Shown here: positions 27,934 through 41,108 of the stretch, piece after piece
Layout of the letters: every line of letters begins with the position of its first letter
Numbering within the stretch: the first letter of the stretch is position 1
NCBI RefSeq assembly: GCF_020882245.1
Contig: NC_083599.1
Span: 53,284,748 to 53,348,747, forward strand
Source: Rhopalosiphum padi
Lineage: Eukaryota > Arthropoda > Insecta > Hemiptera > Aphididae
DNA: 64,000 nt
Direction of reading: 5' to 3'
The notes under the pieces: generated by a model
The model's database searches: none
What the model saw: only the letters and a program-made list of their open reading frames with translations
Told to the model about the DNA's origin: nothing
Translations under genes and position numbers: made by a program

Positions 27934-28189
27934 TCTTTCTGTAAGATTATAGCCATGCCTTTCAAAGAAAAATCAAAAAATATAAATCTGATTGATATAA
28001 TCTAATTTATAGTATTGCACCTATTGGACAATAATAATAATATGATTAATTTAAGTAACAACACCTATAACACCGAAATAATAATATGTTATATTATTGT
28101 TTATAAATGTACTTAGTTTTTTTGGTTTGATTATTTGTCCATGTTATTTCTTAAACCGGCCGTTGAACTATTATTTTATGATGACTCAC

Positions 28190-28328
28190 CTTAAGATCTC
28201 TGTGCACGACACCCTGTTCGTGCATGTAATCCACAGCTCCTAGTACCTGGCGGATCAAATGGGCAGCATCCTTTTCGGTGTATGAACCCTTCTGCACGAT
28301 GCGGTCGAACAACTCGCCTCCAGTCACC
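28190..28328 (-). CDS. CaMKI: CaMKI exon B: hinge to catalytic loop (HRDLK)
   Basis: This internal exon of 139 nt is one base plus 46 codons and continues directly from exon A, giving the junction MEL-VTGGELFD. It covers the hinge, helices D and E, and the start of the catalytic loop. VTGGELFDRIVQKGSYTEKD is the hallmark CaMK-group segment. It is followed by HLIRQVLGAVDYMHEQG and by VVHRDLK, whose Asp is the proton-acceptor residue of the kinase. The acceptor is gccttcacag and the donor is gtgagtca. The exon ends in phase 0 exactly between the Lys of HRDLK and the Pro-Glu-Asn that opens exon C. The intron to exon A is about 4.2 kb. No frameshift or missing catalytic residue is seen, so the copy looks functional here. 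Confidence 0.96.
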
Positions 28329-31300
28329 CTGTGAAGGCACAACAATATTCAGCTAGTATTCAGTAGTATTTTAATATGATTATACCTAATGTGTTTGGGA
28401 TGAAAAAGTTTAGCCTATGATAAATAGATTTTAATAAATCGTGAAATCTGATTTGATCATCAGGGTGTACATATTATTATATTACGGGTGTTTTAACTGG
28501 ATACCTAGCTCATTACTTGTTATTAGTGAGAAATTGAAAATTTGTAACTTGATTACGGGAAACATCGACACGAATTTGAAAGTAAGAGACGATATTCACA
28601 CCTAATAGCCTCTACAAACCACGGCATGATAATATACAATTTGAAAAAAAAATGCAATTTAAGATTAAAAAAAACAAACCTCCAATGTAACGCGTTAATT
28701 TTAGATAAGAAATTTCAGAATCAACAAGATACAAAAACCCATAATGTTCTGATGTTATATTATCCTTTAGATAGATAAGAGTTAATAAATTATATTGCGT
28801 AGCGGTCGAGTCCTCTTAAATGTCTTGATGTTTGACAAATGGTCGGAATAAGATTAACATTTTAATCGATACAAAAAGTATCTACACGGTAGTTAAAGTT
28901 AAAGTGTTTGGCAAAACTTGGATAGGTGTGAAATTATAAAAACAATTAAACATTATCGTGAAAAGGCGCACACTGCAGTAATGGCAGAATGAAGTTTGCG
29001 ATTGCCGACGGAACAAATTTATAATTAAGTCGAGAAAAACGATAAATTGTGATAAATTGTATTTAAACTCGTAGCGGTAACCTACAAAAAATGTAAAATT
29101 AAACCACGAACCTACTTGTAAATTATTATGACCGTTAAATTATATCTTTATCCGTAAATTGATCACGCGTTAATGTGTCATAAAAGTCTTAAATATTGCT
29201 CATAATATTATTTAAAATATTTTGGAGTTTTGTTATTCTCTCGCTTTGTTTGGTAATTTAATACTAATATGAATATAAATGTATTTGGTTGATATTTGTG
29301 TATTTAAAAATAAGGAGGTATGATATTTACATTTGTTTTTAAATTCGCATTATACAATTTTCTAATTTTAAATCAAATCACAATAGGTATTTGTATATTA
29401 TGTTATGCAATTCTGGTCTTAAGGATCACAGTTCACAGTAAATAATTTAGGTGAATTGTTTCAACGTTTCGAAAATTGACAAACTACCAAAATTGTTAAT
29501 AGTAAGACAATGTCTCGCGATATATTATGATATAATAAAGAACAAACGGTAATAAAAAGATAATTTTTGTATGGCACAATGTTATTGTTTGTACTAATTA
29601 CAATCATCCAGAGAAGAGAACGAACAAAAAGTTCTGGTTGTTAAATTGTTTTAATAAAAAATCATAAAAATTGATAGGTAATTTTTTTTTAAATGTTAAA
29701 AACAAAAATAAAGTTCAATACTATACGTATGATATACTAGGTATACTATACAATACTATAATATATAACTATAATGACAGTTTTTTCTGCATCAATGCAC
29801 TTTCATTATAGTAAATATTGTACACAAAATCAGAGCACTGGCCGTAATTGCACATCAATGTAGAATAGAATAGGTCATCGTTTTATGGAACGCTAACTCG
29901 ATTGAAAACATAATTACGTTGTCTGCCTGTAATATTATTATCCGCTTAACTTTGTGGTCTTATTTGGTTTTGATTGAGTAATACGATAGTAGTAAGTGAA
30001 AAAATTATATTATATATTATTTTCCATTGAGAATAATTTCATAACTATAAGATTCACTAATAAGGGCAAATGTTCTCCTCTTATCAGGATTTTTTTTCTT
30101 ATACTTTAATTTGGGCCTTAGTACGAAACATATGTATTTAATATGGTTAGTATAATACATACATGTCATACAAGCGGACCTCGGCTCATTTTTTGCGGCC
30201 TGCGGCTACCAATATTAATGGACAAAAAAAAATAATAGTAAAATATTAATTTCGTAGCACAATTATCTTAGATTCTTAGAGAATTTTTAAATGTTAATGT
30301 TAATTGTTATTAATTTAGTTAAATACCTGATGCTGTGTTTGTAAACGTAATTAATAAAATTGAAAAATTAGTAAAAAATATTTTTTTTTCGTTAAATTGT
30401 TATGTGTGGCCTGCGTAGTAAACTATTTAATATATTTGGCCCACTCGATACTTTGAGTTTAATATATATATATATAAATGGTTAGGTTAGATTACAATGA
30501 AATATATTTTGAAATAATATATTTATTCATAAATGGTCTTGCAGTCAACAGCAGATTAAAATAATAGTGTTAAGATGTAAAATTTAAATTTTTTTCCGTA
30601 AATTTAATTATATTTGGTAATTTAACCAAAAGGACATTCACACGAAAATCTTTCACTTTAAAAATAATTATTTCAAAAATGTATGACTATGATTGTATAT
30701 TTCGAAATATATATTTCTGTTTATGTGTATATAGAATATTTTTAACTTTATGGACTGATTTGATTCTTATTTCTAGCTAGTCTAAATACGAATAAGAAAA
30801 GGTAAAATAAAAAAGTCAAATTTATGTGTTAGAAACATGTTACAGTGTGAAAATCACTTGGTCATGATGTATTTCGATTGTTACGGAGATAAAACAAATC
30901 TATTTAGATTTGTGATATCCTTAAAACTTCGTTTTATATTAAATGTTATATTATTATGCTATCAATATTATCTTTGGAAGTCATTAAATTTGAGGGGTTT
31001 GGGTAATAAAAATTGATCTGTAAAAAAACGTCGATATATTTATCAGCCTTATATATAATATATTTATAATAATAGTTTATTATTATTATTATAATTATTA
31101 TCATAGCTTTTATTTTTATTATTTTATTAGTCATAATTTCTAGCATGGTTGGTAGATAAGATAATCATAGATTATAGTTTTCCAAGTTTCAATTTATGTT
31201 ATTTTTTTTTTTCATCTCAAACGACTATTTTTTGGAAAAAAGTACAAACTATTATGTATTATTTTTTTTTTTGAATAAGATGGTCATAAAGTAATAGATA

Positions 31301-32556
31301 ATAAGTAGATGTAGTCTAATGCAATCAAAAATATAGAAAAAAAGCATCTTCTTGCGACCAATCCATTAATTTTTTATTGGTTGCTCGCTATGCTACGTTG
31401 GCGACCACAGTATAAAACGAAATAATAAGAATAAATTAAAGTTATAAGAGAGGAATGCGAATAAACGAGCAGACGGTGATAAAATATAATAACGAAATAG
31501 ACGAAGACATCTGAACAATTTAATTGTCATACAAATGAAGCTCTCTTTTGGGATTAGTTACGTACATAAAAACGACCAACACAAAAAAGGATTTTAATGA
31601 AATTTTTTTATATTAATTTGCAAAATGAATAACAAAAAATGTAATAAAGTATGACGAGCGGCTAATGATATTGTATGCCAAATACGTTTTAATACGAAAT
31701 AATCACTATGATAATAATAATAATATGATTGAGTCAGAACAAGAAAATAGTAAAAGTAATAATAATAACTAATTGTTTTTCCACTAAATATTGGACATTT
31801 GTGACCAGATCTTTAAAACCTTAATTTGAATGTCTTATATTATTATACGTAAAATGTATAATATATAATACTATTTTATTAATATATGTAAATAATTGAA
31901 TATAAAATTAATATTAGGTAAGCAATAATTAACACTGTGAACGGTTTTTTTTTTCATAAATGTTTGCAGTAGTACTTTTTATGATATTTTGTTTATTTGG
32001 TTATCTATTATTTTCACTTTAAAAATCAATCTTAGGCGTTTGAATACTGTTAACTTACTATAGCTATAACTGATACTTTATATTTGTAATTTAAGTTATC
32101 AAACTCAAAATTCTAACTAAAAATATAAAATATTGAAAACTTGAATTGAAGCAAAACCTGTTAAGCATAAATTACTTCAGCACAGGCTACAGTTAGATTT
32201 TTGATATTTTATACATGTACCTATTGTACAATAACTTAAATTTAAACACGATTGTAAAATAACTGTAATATTAAAAAGACAACTAGAGTCATACTTTGTT
32301 CAAAGGTCAAAAATTTGATTTTTACAGTATCAATAAGATATTTTGAAACATACGATGTTATAATAAATTAATTAATCAAAATTAATTTGAAAACCAGTTT
32401 TATATACAAAACGGTTTTACCCAAAATTATTATTTTAAACAATTTTGTATTTATATTGGTATATTGAATCATGGTTAATGAGTTTGTAACGATTATTTTA
32501 GTTTATTACTGGCGTCGACTTAAGAAAAAAAATAATTGAAATATATTATTACTCAC
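28329..32556 (-). other. CaMKI: CaMKI intron between exons A and B (4,228 bp)
   Basis: The intron starts gtgagtaa (32556) and ends gccttcacag (28329). It is mostly AT-rich, with the degraded hAT-like stretch at 30150-30465. No other exon was seen. Confidence 0.9.
30150..30465. repeat. Degraded hAT-like element
   Basis: tttttgcggcctgcggctac on one side and gtgtggcctgcgtag, then atttggcccactcgatactt, on the other resemble the 'gcggcccgcgg' and 'ttggcccgc' motifs near the ends of many non-autonomous hAT elements. Clear ends and a target duplication were not found. It lies in the CaMKI intron between exons A and B. Confidence 0.3.
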
Positions 32557-32631
32557 AGTTCCATGATGAGATACACCTTGGACTTGTCTTCGAACGTTTC
32601 CAACAATTGCACGATGTTTGGATGAGTGAGC
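32557..32631 (-). CDS. CaMKI: CaMKI exon A: N-lobe, helix C/beta-4 to hinge
   Basis: This internal exon encodes the part of Ca2+/calmodulin-dependent protein kinase type 1 that leads into the hinge, beginning LTHPNIVQLLETFEDKSK and continuing VYLIMEL. On the minus strand it is preceded by the acceptor tttttgcag and followed by the donor gtgagt. It is 75 nt long: one base finishing a split codon, 24 codons, and two bases (CT) completed to Leu by exon B. HPNIV, the E-D-K-S-K stretch and YLIME are typical of CaMKI and fit insect CaMKI closely from memory. The split first codon would be the second Arg of the family's VLRR-LTHP junction. The preceding exon, with the glycine-rich loop and the ATP-binding lysine, was not found in the window. 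CaMKI is a cytosolic Ser/Thr kinase activated by Ca2+/calmodulin and by CaMKK. CaMKII or DAPK would be alternatives, but the combined three-exon sequence favours CaMKI. Confidence 0.93.
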
Positions 32632-34219
32632 CTGCAAAAAAATAAAATACAAATATGTTAGATCAATCGTATATCATGGTCACCGCCGTTGTTTGTGCCA
32701 TTGACGACAATGACGTATCAGTCGACTTATTATTTTATATAATCGATGATGCGAGTGGGATCTTATAAAATGATATATCAAACTTATACAAAGCGTTATC
32801 GTGACACGAGAGTCAGTTCAAGGCGTGTTCAGATATGTCAAATGGGGGAAGAAGGGATTCAGTTCAGCTTCTCAAGTCGGAAAGCGAGCTTTGCTATTAC
32901 AAGTTATATAAAATGTAATACTGACAATACTGTACAATAACAACAGTATGATATATAGAAATAAATATATAATAAAAACGAACAATCGCAATTCAAAAAT
33001 ACAATCATTTTAACAACATAACAAGCCGAAACCGATAAATATGTATTTCATAATCCGTATGTAATGTATTCGAACTTTGTGGTGAATAAAATGAAAGCAC
33101 ATTCCTAAGTAAATACGTGTTGGTTGTAGATCCATCGTGCGTTCGTTAAACGTGTACGGAAAACACAGTCGATGAATTTTAGATATTATTGGAAATGATA
33201 AAATAAAAAATTGCGAAAATTGATTATTAATCAGACTATGTGTTAGGTTAGATTTTATATAAATATATCTGTACATAAGTAGGCTTGGATTGCCATTATT
33301 TCTATAATATCTTTTAATAATAATAATAATAAAAATCATCAGACTTATAAAATAATATTTGATGGTTAATATTAATAATAATTAATAAACAATGATAAAA
33401 AATCACTTGAACCTCTCTTAAACAAAATATTTTTTCTTTTTTTAAGAAGTTGTGTTATAGTTTTTATAACAGTAAATTGAGTATATTCAAATATAAGCAT
33501 TGGCAATATTTCTGTAGGTATATATATATAAAAAAAACAATTTTTGTTAAAATCTTAAATGGATATTAATTGTATGATGGTATTTAATAATACTAAGATG
33601 TAGTAGAAGTCACAATACGCCACTTCATTTTATAATTAGGTACATGAATTAATTATTATGCTTAATATGCTAATTAATAATATTCATTTTTTAATGTTTG
33701 AAAGAAACAGAAAAATGTGTACTCTGTAATCAATTATATCTTTTGGTGTTCAGTTCAAGTTTGAAAGTCAAACCTAATAATAAAAAAATTAAAAAAAAAA
33801 AAAAATTGAATACGAAATGTTTCTGGTTTTTGTTTAAAACTTTTTTTGTGTCTTATCGTCTATTTTATTGACGAAATATATAACTGAATTGTATGCTTGT
33901 TTACTTATGTTTTAAAATGCAGAGTTCAATGTTCATTCTAAATTGTATTAAGTAATTGTTATTTTTAATTTTAATATTACAAAAATCAAATTAAAACCAT
34001 AATAATATTCCAAACAGCGATTATTTCTTGTGTATAATTTCGTTATATTTCTAAAGAAATAATGTTAAATATTATTATTTATAAAATCGAGTGCGATCGT
34101 GCGGATTTAAGATAATATCGTAATTTATTGCAAACAGTATTATCATTAATGCAATCAAATAGAGCTGTATAGTCGTACGGTTTTTAACGCAGTTATATTT
34201 ATATAAAATATAAAATCGA
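32632..34219. other. AT-rich intron sequence 5' of CaMKI exon A; nothing recognised
   Basis: This should be the 3' part of the intron upstream of exon A. Frames at 32746-32940 (+) and 33010-33339 (-) are AT-biased or low-complexity and lack splice support. Confidence 0.45.
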
Positions 34220-35400
34220 AGTGTTCGATATCGCGAGGGTCAAGAAGAGCTCGCACCATTCGCCCTACATCTGCAATTGCGCGTTTATGTATAAAAATAT
34301 GGAAGACGTGCTGTGGCTATGAACCGTTCTCGGAGGATAGTAGTAATGCGATATCCGGCCGGAGTCGGCGGTGGCGGCGGCGGTTCGTCTAAAACCAAAT
34401 GAGATTTTCGATGTATACGAGTATATTTCACGGACGTGCCGTAAATCTCGACCGGGCTATATTATATAGTAATAATATACCGCGAGAACATCGGAAACGA
34501 CCTATATAGTGTTCGGGGCGCCATCAATTTCCCGCAGCCACCGGAATATCGTTTACCGAAAATAAAAAATATGAGTCACGTTCCAGGCGCGCGTGCGGGT
34601 CGAGGGGCCAACAATATCGTCGCGCCATTTAAACGAGTCGTTTTTCCCGCTCGCGAACCGCGTATTTAAATCCTCGTACCACATTGAAACGCCCGTTGTT
34701 CGCGTGTATATTGCGTATATATATATATATATATACATATTTATAAGTGTGTATGCATATATTATAGGTAGGTACTCGTACCAGTGGTGATATATTGTGT
34801 ATATACATATACTGTCACGCGGGCCGTCTTATCACGGAGTTCAGATTTTCTCGGGACCATTAAGGCGACGCCGTAAATCCTCTGCAAACGGTATAATATA
34901 ATATTACCTACGTGTAGTGCGGTTGAAAGTAAATATGATTGTAATATACTATAACAATATGATATTATGATATTATTATTATTACGTGTACACGCCCGTC
35001 GCGGCGTAAACGAAACGGCGGAAATCAAGTGAAAACCGAGCGTGTGTGCCGAATCGTGTAATCCGTAACGACGTAACAGCCATTTGACATTGTAGATAAA
35101 AAATTCATTATTCGAACTTTAACCAAAAGGATGAGGTTAACCTCAGGGAGGTTTTTCGTAACTTTTTTAACGTCTAAATATATAAGAGAAACTATAGGTA
35201 TAAGTGGATGATACGTTGGCCGAGTGCTTAGCACATTATTGGTCAGCTCTATATAATTTCCCACTTTATCGTTCATTATTGTGTTCACAGCGCCGAAACA
35301 AAGAGTAATAGTTATAAAGATCAGCGGCACTTCGAATAACATCCATCGTACTCTCGACGCGTGTGCGTGACGTATGTGCACATCCATTATCCGTCCTCTC
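34220..35400. other. CpG-rich island upstream of CaMKI exon A
   Basis: This is the GC-richest stretch of the window. It has ggccggagtcggcggtggcg and adjoining CGG triplets near 34357-34384, and many CpG-bearing blocks to about 35400. It lies about 1.6-2.8 kb upstream of exon A on the kinase strand, where an internal promoter could sit. Two minus-strand coding-like stretches are inside it: 34813-34881 (23 codons beginning RIYGVALMVPRKSELRDKTA between an acceptor and a possible gtatat donor) and a 120-codon frame at 35025-35387 with a hydrophobic stretch near its start. Neither is recognised and neither has the phase needed to join exon A directly. Confidence 0.35.
34715..34735 (+). repeat. (TA)n microsatellite
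   Basis: An alternating TA run of about 20 nt at the edge of the CpG-rich island. Similar short TA runs occur at about 4322-4346, 4455-4475, 16048-16062, 36331-36352 and 59742-59761. Confidence 0.85.
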
Positions 35401-38400
35401 TTATAACGGTAATCTGTACGTCGGCTATACTGGAGAACTTACTCGGAGTAATAATATATGTTATCACTCATTTGTAATACCTATATAACTATTAACCAAC
35501 TTCTAAACATTAAAATATCACTGTGATTTTTACATCAGATTAATAAATTATATGTATATTAATAATATTCTTTGTTATAAGTGGCATTTTATCCTTTGGA
35601 GACTAGCGAATGGACCCCGGCCGGGACAGTATACAGTAAATTATTAATTCGTTCAAAAGGTAGAAATGTGACAGAATAAATTTATCAAAATATAACTTAG
35701 GTAATTGTTTAAAAAAAGCAAAAGATTATCATTATGACATAAAGTTAATAATTATACTGCAGCAGAAAATAAATGCAGTAAGTCAGTAAACCATTGTAAT
35801 GACGATTAAGTTTGATTTTGTATATTCGATATTTTGATCGGTACGTGTTCGGTTAGATTTAATTGCTTTTGAATTAAAACAACAAAAACAACAGACGCGT
35901 ATGCTGTAGCACATTTAATGTTATTGTTTAGTAATCATTTGGTTTATGTTTACTCTCGCCAATATAGTGTTATTATAAATAAGTAACAAGTAGTTTGATT
36001 TCGAGATTTGAAAAAATGTGTAGTGATATGCAGGTTCATCCATGCCATTAATTTAATGCTAACAAATAAATTAATACATTTTGAGGATAAATTCAAATTT
36101 ATCTGTTATTCCTTATGACTAGTCGTGTAGCACGAACGAGCGACAGTGTTGAAATTTATAGATAAGTGAATAGTTTTATCGCCAGTTGACGGTATTTATA
36201 TAAACAGGACGCGAACTACTTAAACTCTGTTGGAAACGATCATTATTGTGATCGGATTTACCCTACTCATCTCTCAGAAATCAAGGACATTGATGTAGGA
36301 ATTCGAATTAGATTTAACGTAATGCGATATAATATATATATATATATATATACATTATATTAATATTGTAACAAGTTTTGAAGGCGCATTTTGATATTAA
36401 AAGTTTCATAATATTTCGTTATTTTTTTTTTTTGCGTTTCTTTTTCAATATAAAAGTCTACTCGAGGGCGTTGCGTGGGACGACGACCAAAAGTGTTGGG
36501 TACGTACTTCGTACAATAACGTTCGTTTTTTGTTTTACTAAGCGTTTAACCTTATTAATTGTACAGATCGTATTATACTAGTAATATATATTATATTATA
36601 CATTATGGCGGCGGTGTTTCTTCAAAGTGTTTGTCGCGGTAACGGTTAAAATATTATAATATACAATATATATATATATTATAATGTATTATATAGCTGT
36701 ATTATCATAATTAAGTTCTTTGAAATTCTTCTTTGATGTAATACTGATGACGTTAAAATGTTCGGGCGCTTCACTAACTTTGTTAGACGTATACGTCTAT
36801 TGGCTATTATTATAATTATTATCGATAGATTTCAAAGCACGTTTTTGTATTCCGTTGTTATCGACTTGTAAAACTACCGCAGAACAATATACTTATATTA
36901 ATACTGTTCATTAAAAACAGTGTTGGCTATAATTATACTCTTTGCTCGAGTGTTTTTTTTTTATAATTTTATTTCGCTTTATCTAATAGCACAATGTTCT
37001 AGTTTTCAGAATGGTCTTACTTAACATATTTTTTTTCGTGCGAAGCAGTTCTTCAAAAGTTTGAATAGTGTTGTAGTTCATTTGTGAAAAAAAAAAATTA
37101 CGATAAATTTATTGATTTTTTGTTTGGACAAGACATATTATTATTGTGGATTTAGATTTAAATCGTTACAAAGATATAGCTTATAATAATACAATAATAT
37201 ATTATAATATTTTTATCATAAATTATCAATAAACTTTGTTATGTAAACTTTGATATGTGGTGGAGAGTACCTGCTAATAAGCGGTTTTTGACGGAAATAC
37301 CTGTGAATTTATTGCAAGTTTAAAAAAAGCTTCATGCACATAAGTACTATATTTTTTTCCTTGTCTTATCGTCTCATGGAGATGAACCGTTTGCACAATA
37401 CTTACCCCCAAGTAGGTACTATCTATTCCTCAAACCTAATCATCAAATATTTGTGTGTAATGAAATTGAAATATTAATAATTAGAGCCTACAAGGATATG
37501 TATTTGATTTTAATTTAAATACTAAGGACTTATCTTTGGTTCAGATATGAGTCTTGAATATCGCATATTTCATACGTTAATATTGTATATTTAATCATGA
37601 TAATAATATGTTTGGTATGTTTTTGTATACTATGAGGTGTTTCATGTACACAATAAGATTATATTATTATTAAACGCAAATAACTTACGTTTATCATAAC
37701 TTCGCACGCAAAACATATATTTATATTATATCATATTATACGTCATGCAAAACATGTTCAAAAAATAGTTGAACAGTCTTGGTACTAACGAAAATGAATC
37801 CAAAAATAATATGACTGTAAAATAACTGACCGCTAACATAATATAGAGCCATCTCTGTGTTAATTATATCATGATGTCTTTGATATTTCTACGAAGTGAC
37901 TAATGGGTTATAGATGTAGCAAACATTATTTTGACTATTGAATATATTATATCTAGTATTTAGATGTATAAAGTTGCTCAATTAAATTAATTCTAAACTT
38001 GAATCGATAGTTCAAATAATACGAATGAAACCGATAAAGATGGGTTATATATTCAAATACACAAAAAATGAACATTTATATAGTTTTAGAAAAAAATCGA
38101 AAGTCTAATAAAAGTTGCATCATACATCAGTCCCGTGTTTGAAATTTGTTAAACGACCGAATTTTATCTCTTTTACGGTTTCGACGTACGTGAATAAGTT
38201 TTATAATCCGTGAGTCCGTAAGTTATTGTAGATTCATAGTAAGACTACATAGTAGACTACATACTTGTCAGTTATTTTATTCTATACACTTTGCAGAACA
38301 TGGTACGTACCACGTGATATTGATATATTACACAAGATTATATGTGCATTTTGTACTGATATGAGTGATTTTTTTTTAACGAAGAAATGATATATAAGTA

Positions 38401-39087
38401 TAGAAGTTTGTTGATATACGATTTCGAAGAATCGAATCATCATTGAAATAATTGAAGACAAGTGGTACTAATTACTATAACCTATGGTATGTAATGCGAT
38501 TAGAGAAGTCGTAAAAATATATCATACCAAATAACTGTTTTGGTACTAATATTTTAATAGGTTAGTTTTTAACGCTCGTGCAGCTGCTGGCATTGCACAT
38601 ATGCTTTTAGCAAATAAAAATCGTAAAAGGAACTGTATTTACCGTGAAGAGTAATTATTATTTATTACCTACAATATTATTATCGGCGGTCGGTTGTTTC
38701 AAGTTTATTATAGCAGGGGCAGCAAGGCTTAAATAAACCGGCCCGCTTAATATATTTTATTACTTTTCGTTTTATCACGCGTTTTATCTGATAATAACAT
38801 CGTCGTTTGGTTTTCCGTGCTTTACTAATTATAATCGGTTTCGTGAAAATTTTAACGTCATGAAAATATTATGCAATAATATTATATTGCATGTTTCTAA
38901 AAACACGTACATAAATAATAAATTACTGCTCTACCAAAGTGAAAGACAGTAAACGAACATTTCAAATATGAAATTACCGCATAATATTGTTTATCGTTTT
39001 TACTAGGTCGACATGCAGTGAGAGATAATTTCGTCCGTCAGAACGAACTTTGATTATGTAGTACTAATCAGAATATCACCGGATATA

Positions 39088-39180
39088 TTAAACAAATAAT
39101 CAGTAAATAATATATTATATTATATAATATACTAGAAGAAAACCCAGTATATGTTGTGTAGTTACTGATTATTTGTTTAA
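39088..39180. mobile_element. 93-bp element with perfect 19-bp inverted arms and TTAA ends
   Basis: The arms at 39088-39106 (TTAAACAAATAATCAGTAA) and 39162-39180 are exact reverse complements. Inner blocks (atatact and agtatat) could extend the fold. The ends read TTAA on both sides, the target used by piggyBac-type transposases, so it may be a tiny MITE. As RNA from either strand it would fold into a long hairpin, and a small-RNA precursor is the alternative. Confidence 0.55.
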
Positions 39181-41074
39181 AATATTTATCTAGTAATAAT
39201 AATTATACGAATTTAATAATTGCTTATAAAGCTGAATGTATTAGGTAATTTATTATATAAAGTATGTACAGAAAATAAAATATAAAAACATGATTATTTA
39301 TTTTTATTTTATGGCACTCCCGAAACATTAGTTTCCTAATATTACGAACATCGATTTGTACATCAAAGAGTTTACATTTTCAAAAGGACATTATATAAAT
39401 GTTTGAATTTTTCAATTGTTTTCCAACATATGTTTTATATATTTTAATGGAATATTTAATGTATTCTGACAGGTCAGAGCAATTGAAAATATAGAAAAAA
39501 AAATTCTATTATATTCAATTTAAATATATTATCTAAAGAAATATTATTAGAAACATCTAAGAAAACATTTTCATCTACTTTTTATACTTGTTCTTAACCC
39601 TATTTTGCATACTAGTATGTAGTGCTTTGCTTTTATTGAATTATTGTTAATGTTATAAATAATATTAATAATGTATATTAATGTTTACAGTTTCTGTGTT
39701 TTGAAATGATCAGTAGGAATTAAAAAAAAAAATTGTAATATTGGTGATATTGTATAGTACGCAACATAATATTTTAATAGTTGTGAAATTATATATGCAT
39801 AATAATAGTTTAATACTAAGTACATATTAGTGATAAAATACAATAGGTATAATAGGTAACCTACTTGTTTTAAAAGCTAATTTATTTTCTGGTGTTATTA
39901 ATATTAATTTAGAAATGCAAATTATTTTTTTATTTAGTTTAATTGTGCCGGAGTTTACAGTCCTGACAGTTAGAGCAGTACTCTATGAAGGAATCCAAGG
40001 GTTTTGGTTAATAAATGTTACTAAAAGTTGACTGTGTTCTTACTATCAAAACTTTTTGTCATGGAGTTAATTTACACCAATCCCCACGAGAAAGCAGCCT
40101 CTTTTTCACGGACTCTAGAATAGAATTTGAAAGAAAGTAAAATACGATAAGTATTATTACATTTTTATCCGTATAACGTGCGCGACCTGAACAACAAAAA
40201 GTTTGGATCATGAATCAGTAAATAAGTTTGGGTAGTTGAAGGGTGTAACAGAAGTATTCCAACGAGATTTTAATCCATCTGTTATTTGGTTAGATTTGAG
40301 ACACGGAAAGTGAATAGAATGAATTTCGACACGTGGACCGGATTGAATTACCAGTGCATCTGAATTGTGTAAGTACAAAACACAAGTGTCCAATGTCCAT
40401 ATTACATATCTTGTCTTAAAAAGGCCTGTCTAAACTGCACGAAATAAAAACGAATAATATAAATAATTATAATAAATATTACATTTTTAATTATCATGGT
40501 TTTATTTTTTTGTGCATACAAAATAAAATTAAAAATAATGAGATTCTACATTTAATATCAGTCTAAAATTATAAAGGGAAATTTTACTTAATTTTTTTAA
40601 AGTTATAACTTTATAAGTTTCGATATCTATTTGTTTGTAAATAATATAAAAACATAAAAAAATAGTGTAAAAATTGATTGAAAAATCAGTAATCATACTT
40701 AATAAAAATTGTTTTAAAATATTTAATTGTATTATATATTTAATTTTTTTGAGTTTAAGATCATAACATACAAATTAATTTAATTATAATAAGTAAAAAT
40801 ACAATGCGTATATTTTATATTATTATTTAAGCTATATAGCTCTTATTATAAACAATATGATACTCATGCAATTTGGATGTAGCTTAGACTATTCTTTCAC
40901 TTTTATGCCTGAATCGATTCTGTATTAATTGAAAACAATAATCTCAACACTCTCAACCCAAACTTGAGCTCATTTCAATGTCAGCAAATGATCGTAAGCC
41001 TTGTAGGACGTTGCAGATATATTGGGTAGGTAATACGTCAATCTATTTAGTGCTCAACTTACCTAATAAGTAAC

Positions 41075-41108
41075 CCCAGGGCGCTACAGAGAAAATCTCT
41101 GTCCTGGG
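41075..41108. other. Imperfect hairpin
   Basis: CCCAGG (41075-41080) pairs with CCTGGG (41103-41108), and CAGAGA (41087-41092) with TCTCTG (41096-41101) around an AAA loop, with a bulge between the stems. It is GC-richer than its surroundings. The function is unknown. Confidence 0.4.

Larger units (their letters stand above)
24004..28189 (-). other. CaMKI: CaMKI intron between exons B and C (4,186 bp)
   Basis: The intron starts gtgagtca at its 5' end (28189) and ends tttttacag (24004). It contains, in plus-strand order, a 10-nt tandem, the hAT MITE, the plus-strand terminal exon, the Ig-like frame and the palindromic MITE. Confidence 0.9.

Noticed and set aside
27980..28400. Possible separate kinase gene starting at the Met just upstream of VTGGELFD
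   Set aside because: That Met lies in intron sequence before the acceptor; the frame is simply CaMKI exon B read through both splice sites.
34553..35028. Overlapping 61-88-codon frames on both strands in the CpG-rich island
   Set aside because: Overlapping antisense frames in GC-richer DNA are expected by chance, since fewer stops occur; only the splice-bounded 34813-34881 stretch was kept as a weak lead.
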